A stretch of 64,000 bases of DNA from Planctomycetales bacterium (GCA_020427005.1 JAGQOY010000007.1:1-64000), one strand, 5' to 3'; shown: positions 27,001 through 37,241, numbered from the stretch's first letter. A program made the numbers and translations. The notes: generated by a model not told the origin, from the letters alone.

Positions 27001-29550
27001 CTAGTTATTCGCCGAGATTTCCACTCGTGGTTCGACCTGGCCTCGGAAACTCACGTGCAAGCGATTGATTTGCCAATTGACAACCGTCGTCATGACATTT
27101 CCAGTTTGACCACTTAGCCGCTCGCTGATGACAACTTGCAACTGCAAATTGCCATCGAGTGCATCCGCCAAGATAACTGGATCCTCAATAACTTTTTTCC
27201 AAGGCACACTGGGAGCTTCAAATTCGGCTATCACCACGGCTGGTTCCTGGCAGGGACAAAGCAACTTGACTTGCCGATCGGGTGCCTTGATGTCTAGTTC
27301 AATCTCTATTTCCGATGCTCGAAATGGTGTCACTTCGGGCGGCAGCCAAAAATTCAAAGTAGTGTCGGAAGCCATCGACGCTTCGTCGACCCATTTCCCG
27401 TGGAGATCATCATAGGCGTAGGACTTACCTACTGCATTGGTAGAAGCATGAACGTCGACGAATCCGTGAGGAACAAGAATTTCCGTGTGCAATGGAGGTC
27501 GTTGAAGTTTTAAGGGGAGACTCACCAACGAAGAACCCAAGTGGGCCAAGTCATAGGTCCATTCTGTTCCTGACCAACGTTCAGTCCAGCCGTAGACGCG
27601 GCGTCGGGGTGATGCAATCCGTTCACGCGGAGAAAATACATCGCGGTATACTTCACTGCGCCTTTGTTGTTCATCCGTAATAATGGAACTGCTAACCCAT
27701 CGATCTCCACGCCCTGAAAGGGAGCCATCGGCTAGCAATTGGTTTGCGGACACAGAAGGAATTAGTGGATCGCCGGCAACGTACGCAACTACCGGATCTT
27801 CAAGTGGAGATGGCAAATCGGCAGGAGCTGAAATTTTGACACCTTGGCTGGAGAATTCTCCAAGGGCAGTCAGGTTGTGCTGGGGTATTGAATACCGTGA
27901 CTTGTAACGCCATGTTCCGGGTTGCCAGGACTGATTGCTTAACGTCCAACGATGGAGGTCTTGAATTTCGAATCTTCGTATTCCGGAGTTTAGCGACTCA
28001 TCCGCCTGCCCACGGCCTTCGGTTTCGCTGGCCAATTCCATGGAGCGAGCATCACTAATAAAAACGACACCAGACTCCTGAATCATTGCGTTTTGACCAT
28101 CTGCAGTTACGTTTACCAATTGCAAACGACTATCACTCTCCTCAAGGTCTTTGCGAACCCAAGTAGATGCTCCAAGCAATATCCCACTAGCCAAGAGGGC
28201 CAAAATCGGCGCCCAGACAGCCATTCGACTGAGATCCCAATGGATTGCTTGCCATACGCTGGCACACATCAGGACGATGCAGAACCCAATTAGAGCGGCC
28301 GCTACCCATGTACGTGGAACAATTGGGTTTCCGATTTGTTTCATTGGGTATTCGATTTTCATCGCATCCAAAGAGCTATCCGACTTCACAAAGTTGATGC
28401 GAGCAGCCATGTTGTTTGCCCAGAGCCTCGTTGTATAGAAGCTTTGAAATCGTAGATCGGCAGAGGTTTGACGTTCTCGAACCGTCATCCAGGCTCGGCT
28501 ATCGAGAGTCGTCAGCAGTATTTCGCCCTCTCCGGCAGGCATCCAAATGGCTACGGGCCAGCCATCGATATCGTGAGTAACGACGCCTCCAGTTTGAATA
28601 ACGCGTTTCATGACGGCAGGATGATGAAATTCTGCAGATAGATCATCCTGGGATATGTAATTCGACGCATCATGAACATTGACGATAAAATTCGCGAGTT
28701 CAACCGTATCAATCGTCTCGCAGAATTGACCTGCACCCAGAAATGGGCGTAATGTTTCCGTGGGCACTTGATTAAGCATGACCCACATTCGGCCGCCACG
28801 GTCCAGAAACTTGCGAATCGATTCAACGGCTGCTGCATCGCTAAACGCATCGGGCTTGGAAATTATTAGCGTGTCGATACTTTCCCAATCCAGTGGACTG
28901 GTTGGCATGGGCAACGAATCGTAGATCGCGGCATCTCTGGGCGCTCCCGAATCTATCCGAGCTGCCATTGCCAATTCGTAACTCAAATCTTTAACTTTCT
29001 TAGGCCACTGCCAATCCGGATAGTCTTCCTCTTCATCTTCCATCACCACGGCGGGCATACCTTCCAGTCGGCTTACCTGTAACTTCAAGCTATGGGAGGT
29101 CGGTATGCCGTGGCGATCCAAGATAACCTCCCGGCCCCCTGAGCGGACCATCATCACTACGGTTATCTCGATCATGCTTCGACCGGTTACACCCTCGGGG
29201 ATCTGTACCTGCAGGTCGACGAACTCCTGTTCATGGGGGCGTAGCTGCACGCGATAGGCGCTTTCAATTTCAGGAAATCCTTCGACCTTGGCGACTAATA
29301 CGCCTTCATCTTCCACATCTTGGTTGTTAATCACATGGGCGCGTAAATTTAGACACCGGCCCGGTTCTAAGCGACTATTTGTGGAACGAGTCAGAGCCTG
29401 AAAGATGAGGCTTTTGGGTGCTTTATCGCCTACAATTTGTGCCGACACCGAATGAATCGGTATCAACAGGGCCAATAAGAGCCAACCTATCTTGGTTCTT
29501 AAGAATTGATTAGGTTGAAGTCTGCTACTACCTACAAAATCATCGGGCAT
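27001..29550 (-). CDS. large membrane protein with GATase-like domain, ABC-associated
   Basis: About 849 residues. A signal or anchor segment (KIGWLLLALLIPIHSVSAQ) is followed by beta-rich extracytoplasmic domains. A Rossmann-like segment follows (WESIDTLIISKPDAFSDAAA, IRKFLDRGGRMWVMLNQV), recalling the class-I glutamine-amidotransferase-like fold of GldG/DUF4350-type proteins. Next come two close membrane helices (TWVAAALIGFCIVLMCASVW; WAPILALLASGILLGASTW) and another large beta domain. This architecture beside an ABC ATPase and an ABC-2 permease recalls Gld-like ABC systems. I do not recognise a precise family. ATG at 29550 is chosen to place the signal at the N-terminus; in-frame ATGs exist at 29571 and 29652. 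Confidence 0.7.
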   Translation of the reverse strand: MPDDFVGSSRLQPNQFLRTKIGWLLLALLIPIHSVSAQIVGDKAPKSLIFQALTRSTNSRLEPGRCLNLRAHVINNQDVEDEGVLVAKVEGFPEIESAYRVQLRPHEQEFVDLQVQIPEGVTGRSMIEITVVMMVRSGGREVILDRHGIPTSHSLKLQVSRLEGMPAVVMEDEEEDYPDWQWPKKVKDLSYELAMAARIDSGAPRDAAIYDSLPMPTSPLDWESIDTLIISKPDAFSDAAAVESIRKFLDRGGRMWVMLNQVPTETLRPFLGAGQFCETIDTVELANFIVNVHDASNYISQDDLSAEFHHPAVMKRVIQTGGVVTHDIDGWPVAIWMPAGEGEILLTTLDSRAWMTVRERQTSADLRFQSFYTTRLWANNMAARINFVKSDSSLDAMKIEYPMKQIGNPIVPRTWVAAALIGFCIVLMCASVWQAIHWDLSRMAVWAPILALLASGILLGASTWVRKDLEESDSRLQLVNVTADGQNAMIQESGVVFISDARSMELASETEGRGQADESLNSGIRRFEIQDLHRWTLSNQSWQPGTWRYKSRYSIPQHNLTALGEFSSQGVKISAPADLPSPLEDPVVAYVAGDPLIPSVSANQLLADGSLSGRGDRWVSSSIITDEQQRRSEVYRDVFSPRERIASPRRRVYGWTERWSGTEWTYDLAHLGSSLVSLPLKLQRPPLHTEILVPHGFVDVHASTNAVGKSYAYDDLHGKWVDEASMASDTTLNFWLPPEVTPFRASEIEIELDIKAPDRQVKLLCPCQEPAVVIAEFEAPSVPWKKVIEDPVILADALDGNLQLQVVISERLSGQTGNVMTTVVNWQINRLHVSFRGQVEPRVEISANN

Positions 29551-29571
29551 TTCTGCGGACCTGGTTGGCAT

Positions 29572-29994
29572 TGGAATGACATAACGCGGAGAAAGGACAA
29601 CAGAGCGAATTGACGAAAACCGAGGAGTGGAGCAGTATTGGCTTCTTCGCATGGTCTCTCATCGGGGCTTCTGTCGAGGAATAATCTAGAAGCAAGCTGA
29701 GAGTGAGAAGTAACTAAATTGCTCTGGCGTGAATAGGATAGGGATTTAATTAACTAAAAGGGTTGGCCCATTCAACGGAAGGTCTATTACCTGCAATTTA
29801 ACTCATCTCATTCAAAAGGCTGGAACCCGTTGTGAGAAAAGCCCAGCAGGTTGCTTCCCGCGAGAGTTGCAAGTATACCTCGACGAGCGGCTTATTACAT
29901 CCGACCTGTGGACAGATATGTGAGGCGAGACGATTATTTGGGTAAGGGATACTGATTAAACCCGAAGCGGTTTTAATCAAAGATGAAGTACTGT
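29572..29994. other. intergenic region upstream of ABC operon
   Basis: About 420 bp between the start of the ABC-associated operon and the stop of astB. It probably holds the operon promoter. The open frames inside it have no protein-like composition, and I see no hairpin with a U-tract. Confidence 0.4.
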
Positions 29995-31368
29995 TTATTG
30001 AGAGTTGTGCAAATCTAGGACACAGGACTCCAACTCCTGGGGAACTTGCATGCACATTTCCAGTAATGATTCGCTACGAAAATCGTCGAGAAAGAGTTGT
30101 TCAGGATATAGTCGGTCAACCAAGCTGCTAAGCACATCCACCAACTGGTTGGTAACACGAAACATGGGGGAGATTTCGTCCAGCTGCTTATGGCTCAAAG
30201 GGACCCGTAGGCGGAGACAGGCTGGCCCCCCACCACCATGCATGCTTTGGCCAACGGACACGAAACGTACTTCATCGATAGGGATCTGTGGATCCGCGAC
30301 TAAACGATCGACGAGGCGGCGCGCACTATCGATCGTTTGGCACTGGTTCGGACAAATCATCACCATGCGCGCACCGGTCAACAAGTGGCATTGTGGTGTC
30401 ACAATCTGCGAATTGAAAAAGTAACTGGCTACCGCCTCGGACAATGGTAGTTCATCATTGGTAATTACTAGTCGAATCAACGCAGTGCCGCAGCTCTTGT
30501 CAAAACACGCGTCGATTTCTTCGAGCTGCCTGGCAGCATCATAGTACGCTAGCTCGTGGTGCATCATGAAGTTGGCATGACTGGTCGCAATCACGTCGTT
30601 GTGGAACACTCCATGAGCGATAGCCTGAGGATGTTGTTGCAAAAAGAAGCACCTGTCCGAAGGCAGGCAATGGCATCGCGCAAGGGCTTGGGAAGCCTCT
30701 AGTGTCTGACGTGCGAAAAAGTTTGGTTGCTGAGCCCATTGAACCTCCCATGGGTCATCGGCGGTGCAACCATAAGCAAAGATCTGAATTGCGTCTCCAG
30801 TCTCCGGATTCCAAAGACGCATATGGTTGGCCGCCCCTTCATCACGTAAGGGGACGATTGAGGGTAATGAATCGTGGATTTCACTATCAGAGAGTGCTCC
30901 AATTAGCCTCGCCATGGATGAACGATGTTCGAGGGCTTCGCCGCCACGGTGCCAACTGCTAATCAAGTTAGCTGGAGTTATATGCAGACGGCGATCAATA
31001 GAATCATGGCAGCTGGTCACAGTCGCAGAGTTTGCTGCCCACATGAATGAACTGCTGAGCGCTGCAGACGCCAGCACAGGGTCAACGTCTAGAGCTTCCG
31101 CAAGCTGTCTGGCCGGTTTACCACGAAACCCCAAGGCAGAAAGCCATGCCAATCGCGGCCGGATAGGTGGTAAAAACAAATACTGCGGCACTCCAAGTTC
31201 GGAAACCAATAGCGCCTTTTGTAGACCCTCCAGGGCTGCGGCTTTCGGACTACTGAGTTGGAAACGACTTTCTTGTGAAGCTAGATTTCCAACTCCCAGT
31301 CCACCGTAATGATGCGTAGGACCTACTAGCCCGTCAACATTAATTTCAACTGGAATCTGAGTGTGCAT
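29995..31368 (-). CDS. astB: N-succinylarginine dihydrolase
   Basis: A 457-residue cytosolic enzyme of the AST pathway that converts N2-succinylarginine to N2-succinylornithine, CO2 and two ammonia. AstB signatures are NVDGLVGPTHHYGGLG near the N-terminus, FMWAANSATVTSCHDSIDRR, FHNDVIATSHANFMMHHELA and the catalytic Cys in GGGGPACLRLRVPL. Length matches the E. coli family (about 447). It is the last gene of the AST operon, 42 bp after astD. The start ATG gives the normal N-terminus directly. Confidence 0.95.
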   Translation of the reverse strand: MHTQIPVEINVDGLVGPTHHYGGLGVGNLASQESRFQLSSPKAAALEGLQKALLVSELGVPQYLFLPPIRPRLAWLSALGFRGKPARQLAEALDVDPVLASAALSSSFMWAANSATVTSCHDSIDRRLHITPANLISSWHRGGEALEHRSSMARLIGALSDSEIHDSLPSIVPLRDEGAANHMRLWNPETGDAIQIFAYGCTADDPWEVQWAQQPNFFARQTLEASQALARCHCLPSDRCFFLQQHPQAIAHGVFHNDVIATSHANFMMHHELAYYDAARQLEEIDACFDKSCGTALIRLVITNDELPLSEAVASYFFNSQIVTPQCHLLTGARMVMICPNQCQTIDSARRLVDRLVADPQIPIDEVRFVSVGQSMHGGGGPACLRLRVPLSHKQLDEISPMFRVTNQLVDVLSSLVDRLYPEQLFLDDFRSESLLEMCMQVPQELESCVLDLHNSQ

Positions 31369-31410
31369 GCCTTCTCATCCTCAGGCAGACTTCATTTCTC
31401 GACAGCTCAA

Positions 31411-32895
31411 TTAAGCCCCGAAATCCAGGCCTGGTAGCAAACGGCTGGCCTCGCTCATGTCATGACTTTCTAGCGATGCTACTGGATACGAACAATAGTC
31501 AGCGGCAAAATATCCACTCGGATGATGATTACCACTTTGACCTATACCTCCAAATGGCAGTCGCCCACTAGCTCCTGTAGTTTGGCGATTCCAATTCACA
31601 ATCCCTGCACGTACACGGTGTAGGAAAAAGTGAAAGTCATCCACACTGTCACCAAGAAACCCTGCTGCCAAACCAAATTTGGTTCTATTCGCAATCTCTG
31701 TCGCGTGTTCTAGATCTTCAGCGCACTGCATCAATAGCAATGGACCGAAATGTTCACAATCCGGAATCACTGCAGTCTCTGGGATTTCCATGAGTCCAGG
31801 AGTCAACATAGCTGGGCAGCATTCGGAGGTCTGCATGGTAATCAGACTATGGCACCCAGGCACGGCTAGCAACTGATTTTGTGCGGTTAACATGCGGCTT
31901 GCGGCCTCGCCATGGATAAGGGGACCCATGAAGGGTTCGATTTCATCCAAGGGCAATCCAACCTTGATCTTTGGAATCAATTGCAATAGTTCGCAGGACA
32001 GTTTTTCAAAATCTTCACGCCCAGTAACAATCAGTCTGCGCGCACAAGTACAACGTTGGCCAGAGGTAATGTACGCCGACATGACTGCAGTTATCGCGGC
32101 TCGTCTAAAATCGCTAGTACGGTGCACAACTAACGGATTGTTTCCACCCAACTCAAGTGCCAGAAGTTTCTCTGGTCTGCCAGCCAACGTGCGATGAATT
32201 TGCACACCGACTTGATAACTTCCGGTAAATAGCACGCCAGCAATTCGCTCATCTGCGACTGCCTGTTGCCCAATTTCACTGCTTCCGTGAACCATGTTGA
32301 GTACCCCGGGAGGGAGGCCTGCATGTTGCCAAGCGCTCGCAAGCCACTGGCCAGTCGCAGGGGTGTGTTCGCTAGGTTTGAATACGACGGTATTACCTGC
32401 CAGCAGAGCGGGGACGATATGCGCCCCCGGAAGATGAGCCGGCAAATTGAACGGCCCTAAAACTAGCAGCACTCCATGCGGCCGGAATCTAGTAACGGCC
32501 ATATAATCGCCGCTTGGTCCAGTAGTGGTCCATCGCCTATGCAAAAGGGCATCTATTGAATTATCTACTTTGCTTTGTACCGCTGCAGCTTCAGTGCGAG
32601 CTTCCCAAAGTGGCTTACCAGTCTCAATGGCAATGAGATGTGCCAACTCGGACTGATGCTGGTGAACGTATTGTGCGAAAGCCCGGCAAAACGTCATTCG
32701 ATCTTCCAAATGTGATTCCGCCCAGCCTCCAAAGGCTGATTGAGCCTCTGCAATCGCCTGATCGAGTTGTCCAAAACTCGACCATTGTCCGACCCACACT
32801 GGATCTCCCGTAGCTGGTGAGCGACGTTCCCATGAAGTGCCTTCTCCGAGATGCCATTTTCCACCATCAAGTTGCTTTCCGATTACAGCTTTCAT
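31411..32895 (-). CDS. astD: succinylglutamate-semialdehyde dehydrogenase
   Basis: About 494 residues, NAD(P)-dependent aldehyde dehydrogenase of the AST pathway (N-succinylglutamate semialdehyde to N-succinylglutamate). Family motifs are FGPFNLPAHLPGAHIVPAL (read from position ~145), LFTGSYQVG, catalytic Glu in LALELGGNNPLVV and catalytic Cys in SGQRCTCARRLIV. ATG at 32895 is chosen because it overlaps the astA stop by 4 bp (ATGA) and gives the family N-terminus MKAVIGKQLDGGKW. It precedes astB. Confidence 0.95.
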   Translation of the reverse strand: MKAVIGKQLDGGKWHLGEGTSWERRSPATGDPVWVGQWSSFGQLDQAIAEAQSAFGGWAESHLEDRMTFCRAFAQYVHQHQSELAHLIAIETGKPLWEARTEAAAVQSKVDNSIDALLHRRWTTTGPSGDYMAVTRFRPHGVLLVLGPFNLPAHLPGAHIVPALLAGNTVVFKPSEHTPATGQWLASAWQHAGLPPGVLNMVHGSSEIGQQAVADERIAGVLFTGSYQVGVQIHRTLAGRPEKLLALELGGNNPLVVHRTSDFRRAAITAVMSAYITSGQRCTCARRLIVTGREDFEKLSCELLQLIPKIKVGLPLDEIEPFMGPLIHGEAASRMLTAQNQLLAVPGCHSLITMQTSECCPAMLTPGLMEIPETAVIPDCEHFGPLLLMQCAEDLEHATEIANRTKFGLAAGFLGDSVDDFHFFLHRVRAGIVNWNRQTTGASGRLPFGGIGQSGNHHPSGYFAADYCSYPVASLESHDMSEASRLLPGLDFGA

Positions 32896-33959
32896 AAGCG
32901 TTCGCCTAAAGATGAGCTGGCATCCACTGCCGGATACAATTCCAATAAGTGGATCTCGTCGCCAACATCGATTCGCAACTGGGAGGCACATTGTGGCTCG
33001 AGCCTGACGCCCCCCTCCGCCTCAACCTGCACTTTTCCGAGCATGGAACGAAAGCCTCCTGAAGTAGAGGCCAAAATCATGGTGGTTCCCTCTTCGCAAT
33101 CTTTGGCGATGACCTTGCGATGATGTGTGCGTCGCACAGCATCGATTTGATCTCGCCGACAGCGGACAACCGGTCCACCGTCGAATATGTCGATCAGGTC
33201 AATCTTTCGAAAACCTTCCGATTCAAGCATGGCTAACGCAGGTCGAGTTTGCGAATGCACTTCTCCCATAATGCTTCGCGTCGACTCAGGAAGCAAGCTT
33301 GTGTAGATAGGATAGCGTGGCATCAAGTCTTCGATAAAGCGCTTGTTCAACGTAGACAGGCTGTCCGCCTGCGGGAAATCCATCTGGAAAAAATGCCTGC
33401 CAATCGCTTCCCAAAACGGACAAGTCCCATCGTTGTCCGTAACACCTCGCATCTCTGCAATCACGTATTCCGAAAATCGTCTGGGATATAAGCCAATAAA
33501 GGCGAAACGCGATAAACTCAATAATCTGCCTCGCCCCTGGCCCCGAAAGTTGGGAGACAAAAACAGACTGCCAATCTCCGTGGGACCATCATGGATCTTT
33601 TCTAAGTGCAGTGTTTCAATTTCGAGCGTCTTTTGAAGTAACTCACAATATCTAGATTCAGCTACTCGACGGTAGCTATAAAAAGGTTCGTATCCTCCTG
33701 TTTTGCTGAAAATGCATGAAAGTCCAACTAAATGGCTCTGACCATCTAGTGTTCCCTGGCCAATGTCTTCCATAACAAATACGTAGGGCTCACCCGAGGG
33801 TTTTTCTGTTCTGCGATTAAACGCGAAATTAGACAGTTCAATGCGCTCAGCGAGTTGCTGTTTGGTTATTTGCAGAGTTGTGAGACCGTACGTCGCCTGT
33901 TCTATTAGCTGCCAAAGAGCATCCAGATCACTCAACTGGACCGCTCTGACAATTTCCAT
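32892..33959 (-). CDS. astA: arginine N-succinyltransferase
   Basis: About 355 residues, GNAT-like enzyme that starts the AST pathway by succinylating arginine with succinyl-CoA. Landmarks are the N-terminal EIVRAVQLSDLDALWQLIEQ, EIGSLFLSPNFRGQGRGRLL (the CoA-binding loop), RFAFIGLYPRRFSEYVIAEM and EGFRKIDLIDIFDGGPV. Length fits the family (about 344). ATG at 33959 is preferred over an upstream frame start at 34010. Its TGA overlaps the astD ATG. The aminotransferase gene ends 95 bp upstream. Confidence 0.95.
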   Translation of the reverse strand: MEIVRAVQLSDLDALWQLIEQATYGLTTLQITKQQLAERIELSNFAFNRRTEKPSGEPYVFVMEDIGQGTLDGQSHLVGLSCIFSKTGGYEPFYSYRRVAESRYCELLQKTLEIETLHLEKIHDGPTEIGSLFLSPNFRGQGRGRLLSLSRFAFIGLYPRRFSEYVIAEMRGVTDNDGTCPFWEAIGRHFFQMDFPQADSLSTLNKRFIEDLMPRYPIYTSLLPESTRSIMGEVHSQTRPALAMLESEGFRKIDLIDIFDGGPVVRCRRDQIDAVRRTHHRKVIAKDCEEGTTMILASTSGGFRSMLGKVQVEAEGGVRLEPQCASQLRIDVGDEIHLLELYPAVDASSSLGERL

Positions 33960-34053
33960 TTCATGCCTCCAGAAATCAGTCCGACGTTTACTTGCTTCCA
34001 AGCACTTCAACTGTGCTTATCGCTCACGAAAAATTTGGCACCAAAATTCATCC

Positions 34054-35463
34054 CTATTTGGACAAATTTCCAAATTCCCGTTCCACCACGCTTTCCAGAA
34101 TCGAGATCGCTTCATCAATGTGCTCGTACGTAGTCACAGCCGGTGGGGGTAGAAACCGGATCCGGGCTGGATTTGCGCCGGCGACGAAGGACATCAAACC
34201 AGCGTCAAATAAGGCATGCACGAGTCGATTAGCATGGTCACTGGAACCATCCCCGGGAGTGAACGCAATCATCATACCTTCGCCATATGGTCCGTTTACT
34301 TTGTCCGGGTACTTGCCAGACAGAGTACGTAATTTGTCCTGAAAGTACTCAAATCTCTGCATGTTCTGTCCGCGCGGTCCAAAACAATCGCTGTGGTCGA
34401 TGACATCGAGTGTCGTCAAGGCAGCTGCGATAGCACTTGAAGCTGCGGTAAACGTTTGGCTCAACAAAGGGCCTTTGGGACGTAGTGAACCACGATAAAG
34501 AGTGGCGCATAATTGCGTTATCTTGCCTATGGTGACGATATCTACGTAGTTGTCCAATCCCAAATGTTGAAATGCGAACGGACAACTTAGTCGCCCAAAT
34601 GTCTGCACTTCGTCGACGACGATCAAGATGTTATCTAATTTGGCTCGGCGGATAAGCTTGCTGAAGAAATCCGCTGACCCGGGATAGTAGCCACCTTCGC
34701 CAGAAACCAATTCAAGCCACAAAGCAGCGTGCTTGCCAGGATGTCGCGCCAAATGGATATCGAGCGCCCGCAGAGCCCGCTGGTGGGATTCAGCCGAATG
34801 CTCTACGTCTTCAGAGGGCAAATAGTCCACAGCTAGTACCGTGGGCAACCCCGATCGATATTGGGGTCTGTCCGTCAATTGAGCCATGGCAATCGACCGA
34901 CCAGCAAAACAATTGTCCAATGCCAAGACTCGATCGGCAGGTGCACGATTGTGAAAAGCAATCTTGAGAGCATTTTCATTTGCCATCGCACCGCTGGTGG
35001 TCAACAGACAGTGTTCCAGGGCAGCTCCGTTGCTTTGTGCCAATCGGATAATGCGCTCGCTTATTTCTAGTGATGCGGGGTGCTGTTGTAGATTTCCCTG
35101 CATGACAGTGTCTTCCAAGGAAGAATCGATGACAGCAACCATCATGCGTGGATCACTATGCCCTAACCCATGCACGCCGATGCCGGATATGAAATCCAAC
35201 TTCACGCTTCCGTCCGCCAATTCGACCCACGGCCCACGGCCAAGTCCACTACTCAAATAGGGAAAATAGGTTGCACCGCCACGTGCGTTGGATAATCGCT
35301 GGAGCAAATCTGCATATTGTTCTCGCAGACACTCTTTAGGTGCTTTCACTCCGTCGATAGCAGACTGTGCTTCTTGCAATGCAGCCAGCAGTAATTCCTT
35401 TGCTTGAATTACTCTCGGATCTGTGCGCAGCCGTTCTGCAGCCAATGTAGAAGTCGTATCCAT
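34054..35463 (-). CDS. class III aminotransferase of the AST operon (AstC role)
   Basis: About 469 residues, PLP-dependent fold-type I aminotransferase of class III. Motifs are TTSGAMANENALKIAFH, LVVDEVQTFGR-like IVVDEVQTFGRL and the PLP lysine in TIGKITQLCATLY. It occupies the first position in the AST operon, so it very probably serves as succinylornithine transaminase. It is about 60 residues longer than E. coli AstC and has an extra N-terminal helix region, placing it in a separate branch from ArgD/AstC. A Shine-Dalgarno AGGAAGGG precedes ATG 35463, which is chosen over the TTG at 35481. Confidence 0.82.
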   Translation of the reverse strand: MDTTSTLAAERLRTDPRVIQAKELLLAALQEAQSAIDGVKAPKECLREQYADLLQRLSNARGGATYFPYLSSGLGRGPWVELADGSVKLDFISGIGVHGLGHSDPRMMVAVIDSSLEDTVMQGNLQQHPASLEISERIIRLAQSNGAALEHCLLTTSGAMANENALKIAFHNRAPADRVLALDNCFAGRSIAMAQLTDRPQYRSGLPTVLAVDYLPSEDVEHSAESHQRALRALDIHLARHPGKHAALWLELVSGEGGYYPGSADFFSKLIRRAKLDNILIVVDEVQTFGRLSCPFAFQHLGLDNYVDIVTIGKITQLCATLYRGSLRPKGPLLSQTFTAASSAIAAALTTLDVIDHSDCFGPRGQNMQRFEYFQDKLRTLSGKYPDKVNGPYGEGMMIAFTPGDGSSDHANRLVHALFDAGLMSFVAGANPARIRFLPPPAVTTYEHIDEAISILESVVEREFGNLSK

Positions 35464-35519
35464 CCGATCCCTTCCTGACAAGTACTTCTCTCAAAATCAT
35501 CGTGCGCAGTCTCCAATGA

Positions 35520-36962
35520 TCACTTGGTCGATTGGCGATTGCGAGTCCGTTTTTCCTTTAGTTCCGCTGGCCGTTCATTGGCAATTGGCAGTGGCGCTCC
35601 AACTTCCTGACGCCATTTAGTTAGCTGAGCAAGCATTTGCTCAGTCCGTGACTGTTCCTTGTCGGCCAAATTTTGAACCTCGCCAATATCATCCTTCAGG
35701 TTATAGAGCTCAACCCGCGAATCCTCGAAGAATTCCATCAGCTTCCAGTCGCCTTGTTGAATAAGACTGACAGGAGTTGTCCGCCAGGAGTTTACGCCTG
35801 CACCTAAGTAACCTGGGAAGTGCTGATAGATGGCCTCACGGTTCAATTTGGCGTTTGAATCTCGAAAGAGTTTGACCAGGCTCTCACCATCTAACGTTTG
35901 CCGTGGCAGAGGGACTGTTCCCAACTCACTGAACGTGGGGAACAAGTCGACATGGATAGTTGGAGTTGGGCAACTGCTACCGGCTGCGACCACACCTGGC
36001 CACCGCACAATCAATGGAACGCGAGTTCCACCTTCATACAAGCTGCCTTTTCCGCTTCGCAAAGGTGCATTGTCAGTAACATCACCACTTTCTTTAATGC
36101 CTTCACGCACATATCCACCGACGCCTCCATTGTCGCTCGAAAAAATCAAAACCGTGTTGGCGTCTAGATTTAATTCGTCCAATGTTTTCATGATCCGTCC
36201 AACACTCTCGTCGACGGAAGCTATCATGGCTGCGTATGTGGCGTTGTGATGTCCACCCACAGCTGGCTTGGGTGTGAAATGGTCAATCCAATTCTGCTTG
36301 GCTTGGTATGGAGAATGTACACCGAAGTGCGGTAAATAGAGAAAAAATGGCTGATCTTTGTGCCGCGCAATAAAATCAACGGCCCGGTCCGTCAGGAAAT
36401 CCGCCAGATACTCCCCTTCAGCATACTCCGTCTTCGGATTAGTGACGAAGTCAAAGTGCTTTCCGGAGCTAGTGATTGCTTCATCGAATCCGCGACGAGA
36501 GGGATGATAGTCCCCCTTTTCTCCTAAGTGCCATTTTCCGAACATGCCGGTCACATAACCTGCCGCTTTCATCTGCCGAGCGATAATGTCTCGGTCGAGT
36601 GGCAAATCGGTTACATTATCGACTGGTCTCAATGGTCGACTTTGCCAATTGAAGCGATCGATGCTTCCCACCGTGTACACACCCGTGCGTGCTCCATACT
36701 GGCCGCTCATAAGAGCAGCTCGCGTGGGTGCGCAGTTTTGGCAATGATGGTGATTCAGTAAACGCATGCCCTGTGTGGCAAGCCGGTCAATGTTCGGGGT
36801 CTCATAGTACTGACTGCCATAACATCCCACATCCGTGTAGCCCAAATCATCCGCCAATACAAAGATGATATTTGGTTGGCGAACCGATTGATTTTGGTTA
36901 GCCTGGGAGCTGGGTCCAAGTAACAATAGCACTATCCAGCATACAACGATCGTGCGCAACAT
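35520..36962 (-). CDS. sulfatase (formylglycine-dependent)
   Basis: About 480 residues, exported arylsulfatase-type enzyme. A signal peptide (LRTIVVCWIVLLLLGPSSQA) is followed by NIIFVLADDLGYTDVGCYGS, which includes calcium ligands Asp-Asp. The formylglycine motif C-x-P-x-R appears in CAPTRAALMSGQYG; GKWHLG, HFGVHSPYQAK and SSDNGGVGG supply further active-site residues. Planctomycetes use such enzymes on sulfated algal polysaccharides; the substrate is unknown here. Maturation needs a formylglycine-generating enzyme, which is not in the window. ATG at 36962 preferred to a TTG at 36998. It lies 56 bp upstream of the AST operon. Confidence 0.93.
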   Translation of the reverse strand: MLRTIVVCWIVLLLLGPSSQANQNQSVRQPNIIFVLADDLGYTDVGCYGSQYYETPNIDRLATQGMRLLNHHHCQNCAPTRAALMSGQYGARTGVYTVGSIDRFNWQSRPLRPVDNVTDLPLDRDIIARQMKAAGYVTGMFGKWHLGEKGDYHPSRRGFDEAITSSGKHFDFVTNPKTEYAEGEYLADFLTDRAVDFIARHKDQPFFLYLPHFGVHSPYQAKQNWIDHFTPKPAVGGHHNATYAAMIASVDESVGRIMKTLDELNLDANTVLIFSSDNGGVGGYVREGIKESGDVTDNAPLRSGKGSLYEGGTRVPLIVRWPGVVAAGSSCPTPTIHVDLFPTFSELGTVPLPRQTLDGESLVKLFRDSNAKLNREAIYQHFPGYLGAGVNSWRTTPVSLIQQGDWKLMEFFEDSRVELYNLKDDIGEVQNLADKEQSRTEQMLAQLTKWRQEVGAPLPIANERPAELKEKRTRNRQSTK

Positions 36963-37241
36963 AATTTGCCTATTCGAGCAAAGGACAAACTCTCTCAAAA
37001 CCGACTTGTTTTAACAAGAACTCGCATGATTTGTTTCTTCGAACATGCGATCTGTTACGTTTCCATTTTAACGCGCGTTACGGCAACTTGCTCAAATCCG
37101 AACGCGACTTGCCAGGAGCAGAGCAGTTAATAAAGATCCGTAAAGGGATTGGGTCCCATCCCGAAACAGTTCTTGCAGGTATTGCACAAAACCTGTTTCC
37201 ACTATGATACTTGATCACACAAGCGAATTTGCGAAAAGCCG

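Noticed and set aside
29798..30055. 85-residue minus-strand frame in the gap before astB
   Set aside because: It overlaps the astB end and has no hydrophobic, charged or motif pattern beyond chance.
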